DNA of 64,000 nucleotides from Flammeovirgaceae bacterium UBA6059. GTDB lineage: Bacteria > Bacteroidota > Bacteroidia > Cytophagales > Cyclobacteriaceae. Shown here in pieces: positions 52,488 to 61,830 of this stretch; the first letter of the stretch is position 1, and each line of letters opens with the position of its first letter. A program made the position numbers and the translations under genes. Location: NCBI GenBank assembly GCA_002435755.1, contig DIYH01000038.1:21588-85587 (forward strand). Direction: 5' to 3'. The notes beneath the pieces were generated by a model. That model had not been told where the DNA came from and made no database searches. It saw only the letters and a list, made by a program, of their open reading frames with translations.

Positions 52488-53993
52488 GTGGCCAAAATTC
52501 TTTCAGTTGATCAGATAAGGGCCGCCGATCGGTATACGATTGAGCACGAGCCCATTAGTTCCATAGACTTGATGGAGCGAGCGAGCCAGGCTTTTGTCCA
52601 TTGGTTCATCAACAAGTTTGCTACTGATCAGATTGTCACTATCTATTGTGGCATAGGCAATAACGGAGGTGATGGATTAGCCATTGCAAGACTTCTTCTG
52701 AAGAGGCAATATGATGTCAAAGTCATTATGGTTGGTGATGCTTCAAAAGGCTCCCTGGATTTTAAGATTAATTATGCACGGTGGCTTGACCTTGATCAGC
52801 CATTGACTGCTATTAATGAGGCAGGTGACCTGCCGCAATTATCATCTACAGATATTATAGTTGATGGTCTGTTTGGCAGTGGACTTTCCAGGCCATTAGA
52901 AGGCCTCTATTATGAAATAATCCATGCGCTGAATGAAATGGACGCTACAAAAGTGTCTATTGATATTGCATCGGGCCTTTTTGCTGATAAAGCCGCGGAG
53001 GGCGTGATTTTCCAGGCAGATTACACCGTATCTTTTCAATTACCTAAGCTAGCCTTTCTCCTACCGGAAAACGCCAAGTTTGTAGGAGAATGGCAAGTCG
53101 TTGATATAGGTCTCTCTAAAGAGTTTGTTAATTCAACATCTTCTCAGCATACCTACTTGGATCATGATGAGGTAGCACCATTACTTCGACCCAGAAATAA
53201 GTTTGATCATAAGGGAAACTACGGGCACACCCTGCTCATAGCAGGGAGCAAGGGCAAGATGGGTGCTGCGATATTGGCTGCTAGAGCCTGTCTAAGGTCA
53301 GGAGCTGGTTTGCTGACTGTGTTGGTGCCATCGGTCGGTCTCAACACAATTCAAAACGCTGTTCCGGAAGCTATGGCGATAGCTGATCCTTGTGAAGATC
53401 ATATCTCTCAAGTGCCGGAGGGATTAGATGCTGTTGATACAGTGGCTATTGGACCTGGTATAGGACAACACCCTAACACATTAGCGATGCTGACGCAACT
53501 ATTAGTTCAGGTAGATCGACCATTGGTACTTGATGCTGATGCCCTTAATTTGATAGGTGCAAATCGGGAACTACTAGAAAAAATCCCGACCGACTCGATC
53601 CTAACCCCTCATCCGAAGGAGTTTCAGAGACTTACGAAGAAATTTGTTGATTCTTTTGAGCGCTTAGAATTGCAAAAGAGATTCACGTCAAAATACAATT
53701 TGACTGTTCTGGTTAAAGGAGCTCACTCGACCATAACTAGCCGAGATAACCAGATTTACTTCAACAGTACTGGAAATCCTGGGATGGCCACTGCGGGTAG
53801 TGGGGACGTACTTACGGGAGTTGTTACGGGTCTGCTCACACAAGGACACAAGCCACTGACAGCCTTACAATTAGGAGTATATCTTCATGGAGCTGCCGGA
53901 GATATTGCAGCGCAACAGATAGGTCAGAATGCATTGATCGCTTCAGACCTCATCAAATCTTTACCTTCTGCGATAAGGGTATTGACAAAATAA
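52488..53993 (+). CDS. nnr: Bifunctional NAD(P)H-hydrate epimerase / ADP-dependent dehydratase
   Basis: A 501-residue metabolite-repair enzyme that restores hydrated NAD(P)H. The N-terminal YjeF_N epimerase domain (residues ~1-215) has IYCGIGNNGGDGLAIARLL and VDGLFGSGLSRPLEG. The C-terminal ribokinase-like dehydratase domain (~225-500) has LLIAGSKGKMGAAILAARA, LDADALNLIG, LTPHPKEF, VLVKGAHSTI and AGSGDVLTGVVTGLL with the catalytic Asp. The start is GTG. It lies 37 bp after leuB and may be at the end of that transcript, with no functional link to leucine synthesis evident. Confidence 0.95.
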   Translation: MAKILSVDQIRAADRYTIEHEPISSIDLMERASQAFVHWFINKFATDQIVTIYCGIGNNGGDGLAIARLLLKRQYDVKVIMVGDASKGSLDFKINYARWLDLDQPLTAINEAGDLPQLSSTDIIVDGLFGSGLSRPLEGLYYEIIHALNEMDATKVSIDIASGLFADKAAEGVIFQADYTVSFQLPKLAFLLPENAKFVGEWQVVDIGLSKEFVNSTSSQHTYLDHDEVAPLLRPRNKFDHKGNYGHTLLIAGSKGKMGAAILAARACLRSGAGLLTVLVPSVGLNTIQNAVPEAMAIADPCEDHISQVPEGLDAVDTVAIGPGIGQHPNTLAMLTQLLVQVDRPLVLDADALNLIGANRELLEKIPTDSILTPHPKEFQRLTKKFVDSFERLELQKRFTSKYNLTVLVKGAHSTITSRDNQIYFNSTGNPGMATAGSGDVLTGVVTGLLTQGHKPLTALQLGVYLHGAAGDIAAQQIGQNALIASDLIKSLPSAIRVLTK

Positions 53994-54154
53994 CTGGTAT
54001 TCTTTTTGCTATTAGGATAGTAATATTTCTGTGTTGTCGAGAGCGTGACTTAACGAAAGAATGACATAAAAATTTCATCACAAAGCTCGAACCAGGGTAT
54101 TTTTTTTCCGTTATTTGTATTAATTTATGTAACGAGTATAGTTATAGGTCTACT

Positions 54155-54538
54155 TTGAAACTGATGCCTTACATATTGTCCGCTTTTCTTGCTCTCGGAG
54201 TATATGGCACTGTTGTGGGACAAAACCAAACTGGCAACACGTTACAGGCAGAAAATCCAATCATTCAGCAGGCCTCTATTGATATTAGGAATCAGATTGA
54301 GGTATACCCAAACCCTGCGGTTGAGTTTCTCGTCGTTGAGATACAAAACTCGGACCTGATAGATACTCAGTTTGAAATGCATAGCCTTATTGGTAATGAA
54401 GTGACTATAGAGCCGGAAGAAATCGGATACAACCTATATCGTATACCCGTAAAACACTTCTCAACGGGTTACTACTTTCTTGTAGTGAAAGATGAGATTT
54501 CGCGATACAAGAAGGCCTTCAAGTTTCTCAAGAAGTAG
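54155..54538 (+). CDS. Minimal T9SS substrate: signal peptide plus type A sorting domain
   Basis: A 127-residue secreted protein. A signal peptide (residues 1-22) needs the TTG start at 54155 to gain a basic n-region; ATG 54164 is the alternative. Only about 25 residues (Gln/Asn-rich) separate it from a complete C-terminal sorting domain: IEVYPNPAVEFLVVEI, then SLIGNEV, and GYYFLVVKD with the basic tail KKAFKFLKK. The sorting domain directs export through PorU-type machinery and is normally removed, so almost no cargo would remain. A TTTG-N19-TATAGTTA sequence upstream (54114-54144) may be its promoter. Confidence 0.82.
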   Translation: MKLMPYILSAFLALGVYGTVVGQNQTGNTLQAENPIIQQASIDIRNQIEVYPNPAVEFLVVEIQNSDLIDTQFEMHSLIGNEVTIEPEEIGYNLYRIPVKHFSTGYYFLVVKDEISRYKKAFKFLKK

Positions 54539-54755
54539 TTCCTAGTCTTACTATAAGGTTTCAATAAACAATACCCCTTTACTGGGATTAAAATGAATCT
54601 GGGTTTGTGAAGGCCAAACATTTCATTGGTGACATGCCACCTTCATCTTATTTGGTCTGTCTTGGAGGTCTTACCAATACGTATCTGCCTGGTAATGCAG
54701 ATAATTAGGGCCTCCCCTTATAAAAGGACTTTTGACTTACAGATAATTCAGGTAT

Positions 54756-57701
54756 CTATTGCTGAGAAACCCCGTAATGTTTTCTGAACAATTCCTGGTA
54801 AGTGGTGGCTTTTTCTGTTTCACCAACGCTACTGTATGCCCTTGAGAGCTCATTCAGTGAGATCAGGTTACGTTGGATCTGGTATTGATCTCGAATACCC
54901 TTGTCAAACAAATACGTGAGCATCTCATCAGCGCGGGCACTGGTGAGTTCTGCAATTTGATTAGCCAACTCTTCTTCTCCGACTCTAAGGAGCATTCCGA
55001 CTTGTTGGACTGAGAAGTGATCAAAGCGGATTGCTTCGTCTGGCATGCGCTCGAGACAGCTTAACAGCGCTTCTCTCGCCTCATTATACTTGTTTTCAGC
55101 CATCAACTCATTGACCAATGTGTTATATGTAGCTCTGTGGTTGAGTACAAAATTCCTGTAATCCTCAGAGTAATAGACATTGGGGTTGTCCAATTCTCTC
55201 CAGTAGAAGTTATTCATCAGGTTATCATACATGATATCCGTATTCACAAGCAGTTGTGATGGGTCTGGATTTTCAAGAGGAAGTAGACGATAAGTAGTTC
55301 CTTCCTGCACCACGTATTTACGCAAGTCAATATTCGTTCCGGCCAGGGAAGTATTATTGAAATAAATAGGGCGTTCCCAATTGTTGCTGGAAATAAAGTC
55401 GATGATGGCAAGATCCTTTTTCTCCAGGCCGTTACCCTTGATATTCCAGGTCATGCGGTTGGTTAGCAAGCTGCGGTGCTTATCAGGAATGATGCCCATA
55501 TCCAATACAGCTGAGGTATCAATGGCCATAAACATCGTCTTAGATGGCACAGAATTGTAGCTGCTGATACTTGTAGGCACCCTTAACGCAGGGTGTTCGT
55601 CTTTGAGTAGCTTCAGATACTGCTTCACATTGATAGCGCCTTTCACGCTAGGATTCTCTACCACAGGTAGATAGTCGTTCGGCCCACCCTGGATATAATC
55701 TCTAAGACTCAGTGTAAACGGGATCGGATCTGACTCGTATGCCTGTCTTGTCATTTGCTCGATATACCAGTCAGTGTTGAAGTAGCTAAGAACTATCACT
55801 CTCACATCCGTACGAAACCCTTCTACTTCCTGTGCATACCATAAAGGGAAAGTATCATTATCACCACCAGTAAAAATGATGGCATTTGGCGCACAGCTGG
55901 CAAGGAAATTCTTAGCTGAATCTACAGAGAAATAGCGGTCCGATCTGTCATGGTCATCCCAGTTTTCTGCCGCCATAATAATCGGCGCAGATAGGCACAA
56001 CACTGTTGCGATAGCAGGGGCAGCAGCTCCTTTCAGCGCCTTCTTTAGCAAATCATAAAATGCCAATACCGCAAAACCAACCCAGAAAGCATAGGCGTAG
56101 TAAGAGCCTGCATAGATATAGTCCCGTTCACGAGGTTCTACCGGTGGAGAATTGAGGTATAAAACGAGCGCTGCTCCGGTAAGGAAGAAGAGCATTGCCA
56201 CTACTGCGAAATTCTTACCATCCTTTCGGTATTGATAGAATAGTCCTATGAAGCCAAGTAGCAGAGGGATCATAAAATAATTGTTGCGTCCCTTGTTTTG
56301 TGCTAGCTCGCTCGGCACCTCTTTGAACGCGTCGTTAATACTTAGCCAGCTTGCATTTTGGATGTCAGATTCCCTACCGGCAAAATTCCATAGGAAATAG
56401 CGGAGGTACATATTTCCCAACTGATGCTGGAACATATAGGAGAGATTGTCAATAAAGGTAGGTTTCTCTCCCTGCCTGAGTCCCGTGATTTCGCGATAGC
56501 GCTGTACGTGACTTCCTGCTGTACTATACATCCTCGGAATGATCGTGGTGTGCTGCGGGTCGTAGACGTAATCAACTTTGTAGTCGGTGATCTCATATTC
56601 ATCCTCACCTTTGCGGTAGATCGGATCACCTTTTTTCTGCTCTACGATTTGCGCAGTGAAGTATTGACCATGCACGAGGGGGCGGTCACCATACTGTTCG
56701 CGTTTGAGATAAGACACGAAGCTCAACGCATTTTCAGGATTATTCTCGTCAATTGGAGGATTGTAGCTTGAACGGATTAAGACAATCGAGTACGTTGAAT
56801 AACCTAGCAAAATGAACGCGAATGAAAGCATCGCAGTATTTTGCCATACTAATCCTTTTTGATGTGTGTAATATACGCCGTAGACTACCGCACTTAAGAA
56901 AAGGAGCGCAAATGTGGCTGCTCCAGACCCAAAAGGTAAACCCAGACTATTAACAAAGAAGATCTCAAAAGAACCGGCGATACTTGGTAAGCCTGGGATG
57001 ACACCATACATGATGATGAGGATAATAGCGCCACTTGCCACCATAGTAGTAATAATACCTCTAGTAGAGATTTGATCGCGGTACTTATATAGCACGATAA
57101 GTCCAAGGGCCGGGATGGTTACGAGGTTCAATAGGTGAACACCAATTGACAAGCCCACCATAAAAGCTATAAGCACCATCCATTTATTTCTATCTGCTTC
57201 ATCTTCAATATTTTCCCATTTGAGGATGGCCCAAACTACAAATGCCGTGAAGAAAGACGACATGGCATATACCTCTGCTTCAACCGCTGAAAACCAGAAA
57301 GAGTCAGAAAAGGTATAAGCTAGAGAAGCCACTACACCGGCTCCCATGATCGCTATGGTATCAGCAGTACTTAAGGCATTGGAATACAGTTTTTTGGCAA
57401 GATGGGTAACAGACCAAAACAGAAACAGAATGGTGAAGGCACTACTTATCACACTAACCATATTGATCATAAAGGCTACTTGTTCTGTGTTGTTCAATGC
57501 CAGGAACGAGAACATTCGACCAATTAAAAGAAATAGCGGTGCTCCAGGTGGGTGGGGTACCTCAAGCTTGTAGGATACAGCGATAAACTCGCCACAGTCC
57601 CAGTAGCTGGCGGTTGGCTCCACAGTGAGGTAGTATACCACCGCGGAGATCAGAAACATAATCCATCCCGTTATAACATTTAACTTTCTGTAACCCTCCA
57701 T
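54756..57701 (-). CDS. DUF2723 / GT117-family membrane protein (copy 1)
   Basis: A 981-residue protein of the Bacteroidota DUF2723 family, classed as GT117 and thought to be a lipid-linked-sugar-dependent protein glycosyltransferase. The N-terminal ~600 residues hold about a dozen membrane helices. The first periplasmic loop carries the acidic motif TVEPTASYWDCGEFIA and PHPPGAPLFLLIGR, resembling the Asp/Glu site of PMT enzymes. After the membrane part come VEPRERDYIYAGSYYAYAF and GGDNDTFPLWYAQEVEGFRTD, then a helical C-terminal region. It is the downstream member of a tandem pair. Confidence 0.93.
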   Translation of the reverse strand: MEGYRKLNVITGWIMFLISAVVYYLTVEPTASYWDCGEFIAVSYKLEVPHPPGAPLFLLIGRMFSFLALNNTEQVAFMINMVSVISSAFTILFLFWSVTHLAKKLYSNALSTADTIAIMGAGVVASLAYTFSDSFWFSAVEAEVYAMSSFFTAFVVWAILKWENIEDEADRNKWMVLIAFMVGLSIGVHLLNLVTIPALGLIVLYKYRDQISTRGIITTMVASGAIILIIMYGVIPGLPSIAGSFEIFFVNSLGLPFGSGAATFALLFLSAVVYGVYYTHQKGLVWQNTAMLSFAFILLGYSTYSIVLIRSSYNPPIDENNPENALSFVSYLKREQYGDRPLVHGQYFTAQIVEQKKGDPIYRKGEDEYEITDYKVDYVYDPQHTTIIPRMYSTAGSHVQRYREITGLRQGEKPTFIDNLSYMFQHQLGNMYLRYFLWNFAGRESDIQNASWLSINDAFKEVPSELAQNKGRNNYFMIPLLLGFIGLFYQYRKDGKNFAVVAMLFFLTGAALVLYLNSPPVEPRERDYIYAGSYYAYAFWVGFAVLAFYDLLKKALKGAAAPAIATVLCLSAPIIMAAENWDDHDRSDRYFSVDSAKNFLASCAPNAIIFTGGDNDTFPLWYAQEVEGFRTDVRVIVLSYFNTDWYIEQMTRQAYESDPIPFTLSLRDYIQGGPNDYLPVVENPSVKGAINVKQYLKLLKDEHPALRVPTSISSYNSVPSKTMFMAIDTSAVLDMGIIPDKHRSLLTNRMTWNIKGNGLEKKDLAIIDFISSNNWERPIYFNNTSLAGTNIDLRKYVVQEGTTYRLLPLENPDPSQLLVNTDIMYDNLMNNFYWRELDNPNVYYSEDYRNFVLNHRATYNTLVNELMAENKYNEAREALLSCLERMPDEAIRFDHFSVQQVGMLLRVGEEELANQIAELTSARADEMLTYLFDKGIRDQYQIQRNLISLNELSRAYSSVGETEKATTYQELFRKHYGVSQQ

Positions 57702-57808
57702 TCGACCTGTATTTGTGTCTGAAGATCGTAGAAACTACTTTCTTCGATTCTGATAAGTTGCACGCGAAATTAGTAAGAATCAGCTAATTACTTTACCGGT
57801 GAATCCAT

Positions 57809-60742
57809 TTATCCAAGATCGGATAGTACTTGCAATTGCTTATCGAGAATGGCCTTGTATCTTCTATAATGGTCGACCTGCTGGTGGGTGCTCATAACCT
57901 GAGCACAGAGGTTAATGATCGAAAGTTCACGTCGTATCTCTTGACGATAATTGGTGTGATCATTGAGATAGTAGGTAAGATCATGATTGGCTCTGTCAAC
58001 CAATGTATCCGTTATTTCGATAGTGCGACCGGTTTGACCTAAAGTCGCCAGAAGGTCACTCGTCTGCACTGCTGAGAAATCATAAGGTATAGTATCATCC
58101 GGAATCATATATAAACTATGTTCAATCGCATTCAGAGCCATTTTTGGTTTACCTTCTTCAATAAGCGTGGAGGCAAGCCTGTTGAAAGCAACGCGCGGAT
58201 TGATCAGCTGTGATTGATAGTAGTCACTGTAATAAATGCTGCTATCATTCAATCCTCTCCATTGAAATTTGTCCATCAAATTGACATACATCGTCTCTGT
58301 ATCGACCGGGATGTTGTTTGGGTCAGGGTTCACGATAGGTAAGAGCCTGTAAGTGAGCCCTTCCTGAACAACGTATGGTCGTAGATCAAAATTAATGTTG
58401 TTCAGGCCAGTGTAAGTGAAATAAATTGGTCGCTCCCAATTATTGGTAGCGATGAGGTCTAGTAGCATCATATCAGCTTTTTGAAGACCATTGCCTTTGA
58501 CTTCAAATACCAAGCGTCTGCTTTTGAGATGCTGCATAGTATCAGGTACAATATCCTCTTGATCTACTTGCCGTCCTTCGATGTTGAGATAGAGTTTACG
58601 CTTGGGCAGGGACAGATATTGTTGTCCACCGCTTGCAGAAATCTTTAGCCCGGGATGTTGTTGTCGGACCAGCTTGAGATACTGATCAAGATTGATGGCT
58701 TCTCCGGCAACTCCGGGATTATCTACCACTGGTACATAATCAATCATTCCGCCTCGACGATAGAGTTGATTGTCGATAGAGAAGGGTAGAGGCTCTGAAG
58801 CGTAGGATGTCCTCAGCATCTGATCAATATACCATTCGGTGTTGAAAAGCGTAGTAACGATTACGCGCACGTCTGTCCTGTAACCTTCTACATCCTGGGC
58901 GTACCACAGTGGATAGGTATCATTATCACCACCAGTGATCAGTATCGCGTTTTTATTGCATGATGCCAAGTGGTTGATGGCGGAATCAGCAGAATAATAT
59001 CTTCCGGAGCGATCATGATCATCCCAGTTTTCAAGAATAAGTATGGTTGGTATAGCCAGGCCGAAGATACTTGCGGCGATTACTGCAATGAGTGAACTAC
59101 GAGTTAACATGGCCAGCAAGTCTTTCAAAAACATCACCCCAAAACCTATGGTGATGGCAAAGGCATAGAAGCTGCCTACATAGATATAGTCTCGCTCCCT
59201 GGGCTCGGTCGGAGGGGCATTGACGTAGATGACAAGTGCGATACCCGTCATTACAAATAGCATTAAGACCGGTAGAAATGCACTATTGGATTTCCGTGAT
59301 AGGTAAAGTGCTCCTAATAACCCCATAAGTAATGGTAACATCCAGTAGTTGTTTCGTCCTTTATTATGTTGAAGTCTGTAGGGCAGGGAGGTGCTTTGGT
59401 TAGTTGGTGTCAGCCATCCGGCACCTTGTATGTCAGATTCCCTACCGGAAAAATTCCAAAACAAGTACCTGAGGTATTGATACCCCACCTGGTGCTTCCA
59501 GAAGTATTGTATGTGGTTTATCATACTTGGTCGTTGACCACCGGATAATCCAGATATTTCCCGATAGGCCTGCTGATGGTCTGTTCGAGAGCTGTGCATC
59601 CTGGGAAATAGGGTCAAGTCTTTTGAATCGTATTGATAAGTGGGTAGAACATCCGCCAATTCATACTGGTGATCTGTTTTGCGGTAGATCTTGTGGCCAT
59701 CAGTCTGCCCTGTAATTTTAGCATCAAAGTGTTCTCCATAAACCAATGGTCTGGTGCCATACTGCAGCATATCCAGGTAGAAAATGAAGTTAGGTAGGTT
59801 CTCAGGGTTGTTCATGTCAATCAAGGGGTCTTTTGCCGACCTTATCAGAATAAGGCTGTAAGAACCATATCCAATGCTGAGAAAGCACAAGCAGAGGAGC
59901 ATTGTGTTTAGCTCAACTTTGATTTTTGATTGTGTGTTGGAAAGGAGATAGATCATACCGCCGATAAGTACAGCCACACCTACGATAGCACCAGATGAAA
60001 ATGGAAAATCCAGGCCATTGACAAAGAACATTTCCATCTGAGTGATCAGACTTACAATCCCAATCCTAAGACCATACATAGTGAAAACTATTAGCGCGCC
60101 TCCAGCAAGAAGTGCACCTAATAAGCCCCAATGCGAATACTTAAAGCGCTTGAAGTAATAGACTAACGCAATGGATGGTAACGTAAGTAAGCTAAGTGGG
60201 TGCACCGCAATTGATAGCCCAATGAGGTAAGCAATGAAGATCAGCCATTGGTTTGCCCGACGATGTTCATCAATTTTTTCCCATTTGAGGATAGCCCAAA
60301 ACGATGTGGACATGAAAAAAAGTGAAAGCGCATAAACTTCTGCTTCTACAGCAGAAAACCAAAATGTATCCGTGACTGCAAAAGAAAATGCACTTACCGA
60401 GGCAACAAGGACCTGCATGAAGGTATTCGAGGTAACTTTTTGTGCCAGCATGACCACTGTCCAGTACGTAAACATGATCGTTGCTGAGCTACTGATCACA
60501 CTTAGCCAATTCACGGCAAGCGCTACTGATGTCTCATCAACGGCGAACATGCTAAACAAGCGCCCGAGTAGTAGAAAAATCGGTGGGCCTGGGGGATGTG
60601 GGATTTGTAGTTTGTAGGTCGCAGCAATAAATTCACTGCAGTCCCAAAAGCTGGCTGTAGGCTCTACGGTCAATCCATAGATGACAGCACAAGCAATAAA
60701 CAAACTGAGGCCAGTGATCTGGTGAACGCGATAAGCAGCCAT
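57809..60742 (-). CDS. DUF2723 / GT117-family membrane protein (copy 2)
   Basis: A 977-residue paralog of the preceding protein with the same layout and motifs: TVEPTASFWDCSEFIA, PHPPGPPIFLLLGRLFS, TEPRERDYIYVGSFYAFAI and GGDNDTYPLWYAQDVEGYRTDV. The Gly before Glu in WDCGEF of copy 1 is Ser here (WDCSEF). The two copies are 107 bp apart in the same orientation, so this is an old tandem duplication whose members have diverged throughout. A palindrome and a -7 promoter element lie directly before its ATG. Confidence 0.93.
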   Translation of the reverse strand: MAAYRVHQITGLSLFIACAVIYGLTVEPTASFWDCSEFIAATYKLQIPHPPGPPIFLLLGRLFSMFAVDETSVALAVNWLSVISSSATIMFTYWTVVMLAQKVTSNTFMQVLVASVSAFSFAVTDTFWFSAVEAEVYALSLFFMSTSFWAILKWEKIDEHRRANQWLIFIAYLIGLSIAVHPLSLLTLPSIALVYYFKRFKYSHWGLLGALLAGGALIVFTMYGLRIGIVSLITQMEMFFVNGLDFPFSSGAIVGVAVLIGGMIYLLSNTQSKIKVELNTMLLCLCFLSIGYGSYSLILIRSAKDPLIDMNNPENLPNFIFYLDMLQYGTRPLVYGEHFDAKITGQTDGHKIYRKTDHQYELADVLPTYQYDSKDLTLFPRMHSSRTDHQQAYREISGLSGGQRPSMINHIQYFWKHQVGYQYLRYLFWNFSGRESDIQGAGWLTPTNQSTSLPYRLQHNKGRNNYWMLPLLMGLLGALYLSRKSNSAFLPVLMLFVMTGIALVIYVNAPPTEPRERDYIYVGSFYAFAITIGFGVMFLKDLLAMLTRSSLIAVIAASIFGLAIPTILILENWDDHDRSGRYYSADSAINHLASCNKNAILITGGDNDTYPLWYAQDVEGYRTDVRVIVTTLFNTEWYIDQMLRTSYASEPLPFSIDNQLYRRGGMIDYVPVVDNPGVAGEAINLDQYLKLVRQQHPGLKISASGGQQYLSLPKRKLYLNIEGRQVDQEDIVPDTMQHLKSRRLVFEVKGNGLQKADMMLLDLIATNNWERPIYFTYTGLNNINFDLRPYVVQEGLTYRLLPIVNPDPNNIPVDTETMYVNLMDKFQWRGLNDSSIYYSDYYQSQLINPRVAFNRLASTLIEEGKPKMALNAIEHSLYMIPDDTIPYDFSAVQTSDLLATLGQTGRTIEITDTLVDRANHDLTYYLNDHTNYRQEIRRELSIINLCAQVMSTHQQVDHYRRYKAILDKQLQVLSDLG

Positions 60743-60749
60743 GGTCTGA

Positions 60750-60772
60750 AGTTTTGACGTTAGTCAAAACTA
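60750..60772 (-). promoter_or_regulatory. Palindrome overlapping the -7 element of the DUF2723 gene
   Basis: Perfect 9-bp inverted repeat AGTTTTGAC (60750-60758) / GTCAAAACT (60763-60771) with spacer GTTA. On the minus strand TAGTTTTG (60772-60765) is an exact TANNTTTG element inside it. The palindrome ends 7 bp before the start codon, so it could be an operator or a 5'-UTR hairpin. Confidence 0.5.
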
Positions 60773-60995
60773 GTTGGCCTAAATCCCAAGGCCATATTTG
60801 GTGACATCTTTTGACAAGAAGTATTTCATTCAAAAGTGAAGGCATGTTTTGATATATTTAAATAAAAACCGGCAGTCACCAAAAGATTAAAACTTAATAG
60901 AAAAATCGACATCCAAATTATAGCCTTAACATACTAGTTTAACAATTGTAGCGAATCGTTATCGAAAACAACTAAGGACTAAATCCACGTTAGCA
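60773..60995. other. AT-rich intergenic region without a visible gene
   Basis: This stretch between the FkbM and DUF2723 genes holds no credible frame. It has a short GGCC...GGCC repeat (60777-60792) and several TTTTGA-type runs, but I find no RNA gene or convincing terminator. Confidence 0.5.
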
Positions 60996-61805
60996 TTAAT
61001 ACCTCAATCGAGCCAGATAATTGGTGGGTTTGAATTGCTCATGAGACTCATTGTACTCAGTTAACTCTAAGAGACCATCTTGCAAGATTCTAAATATCTT
61101 ATAACGTGATGTTAGCAAATAATAAAAATCTTGAAAATAGGTTCTCGAATCAATATTGCAACCTCCGAATTCAAATTGGATGAATTTGACATTCTTTGTC
61201 TGAATAATGCTTTTAGCACCATAAAGAGTATTGATTTCGTTACCCTCAACATCTAGTTTTAATAGGTCGATTCTCGAAATTTTGTTTTCAGTACAAAAGT
61301 CGTCAAGAGTCTTTAACTGAATTTCTTCTTTATGGCTCATTTTAATATCGAAATGATCTAACTTCCTTTTGTAGATACTTGCTAAAAGTGAACCTTCTGA
61401 ATTCGAAAACAAGTTCACTTTTTCAGTTTTATCTCCTAAACCAAAATCAAATGCAAGTATATTGTCATAATGATCGATATTCTGTTTTAGAGCAGCAAAA
61501 GCCTTTTTTGATGGTTCAAAGGCATAAATAATGCTAGACGGGCCAAAAATTCTGTTGAGCATCAATGTGTAATCACCCTTATTGGCTCCAACATCAAAAA
61601 GTATCGACCGATCTTGTTTAGCCAATTCTTTTTTAATTTGATGAAGCACCACTTCCTCACCTGATGCGTTTGGGCTTGCACCACTTCCAATATTCATGCC
61701 TTCAAGTGATACCTTATTTAAATATTCAAAGTGACGTTGGAATTTTAGTTTTCCTTTGAATGGCTTAACCAGTCTATTTATTCCTTTCAAGAGCATATGG
61801 TTCAT
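60996..61805 (-). CDS. FkbM-family methyltransferase
   Basis: A 269-residue SAM-dependent methyltransferase. SAM motif I is ILFDVGANKGDYTLML, followed by IYAFEPSKKAFAALKQN and the FkbM-type post-motif IDLLKLDVEGNEINTLYGA. Members O-methylate sugars, macrolides and other small or polymeric substrates. The gene is 25 bp behind the PKD-repeat T9SS protein on the same strand, and glycan-modifying GT117 genes follow, so modification of a surface glycan or glycoprotein is a reasonable inference. The sequence looks richer in A and T than its neighbours, perhaps a sign of transfer. Confidence 0.93.
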   Translation of the reverse strand: MNHMLLKGINRLVKPFKGKLKFQRHFEYLNKVSLEGMNIGSGASPNASGEEVVLHQIKKELAKQDRSILFDVGANKGDYTLMLNRIFGPSSIIYAFEPSKKAFAALKQNIDHYDNILAFDFGLGDKTEKVNLFSNSEGSLLASIYKRKLDHFDIKMSHKEEIQLKTLDDFCTENKISRIDLLKLDVEGNEINTLYGAKSIIQTKNVKFIQFEFGGCNIDSRTYFQDFYYLLTSRYKIFRILQDGLLELTEYNESHEQFKPTNYLARLRY

Positions 61806-61830
61806 TAAGCTTATATGAATTATAGTAATA

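Noticed and set aside
54539..54755. Structured RNA or terminator between the mini T9SS gene and the DUF2723 gene
   Set aside because: Only weak short stems (for example CCTT/AAGG near 54716) and a repeated CAGATAATT are visible; nothing supports a defined RNA or a strong terminator.
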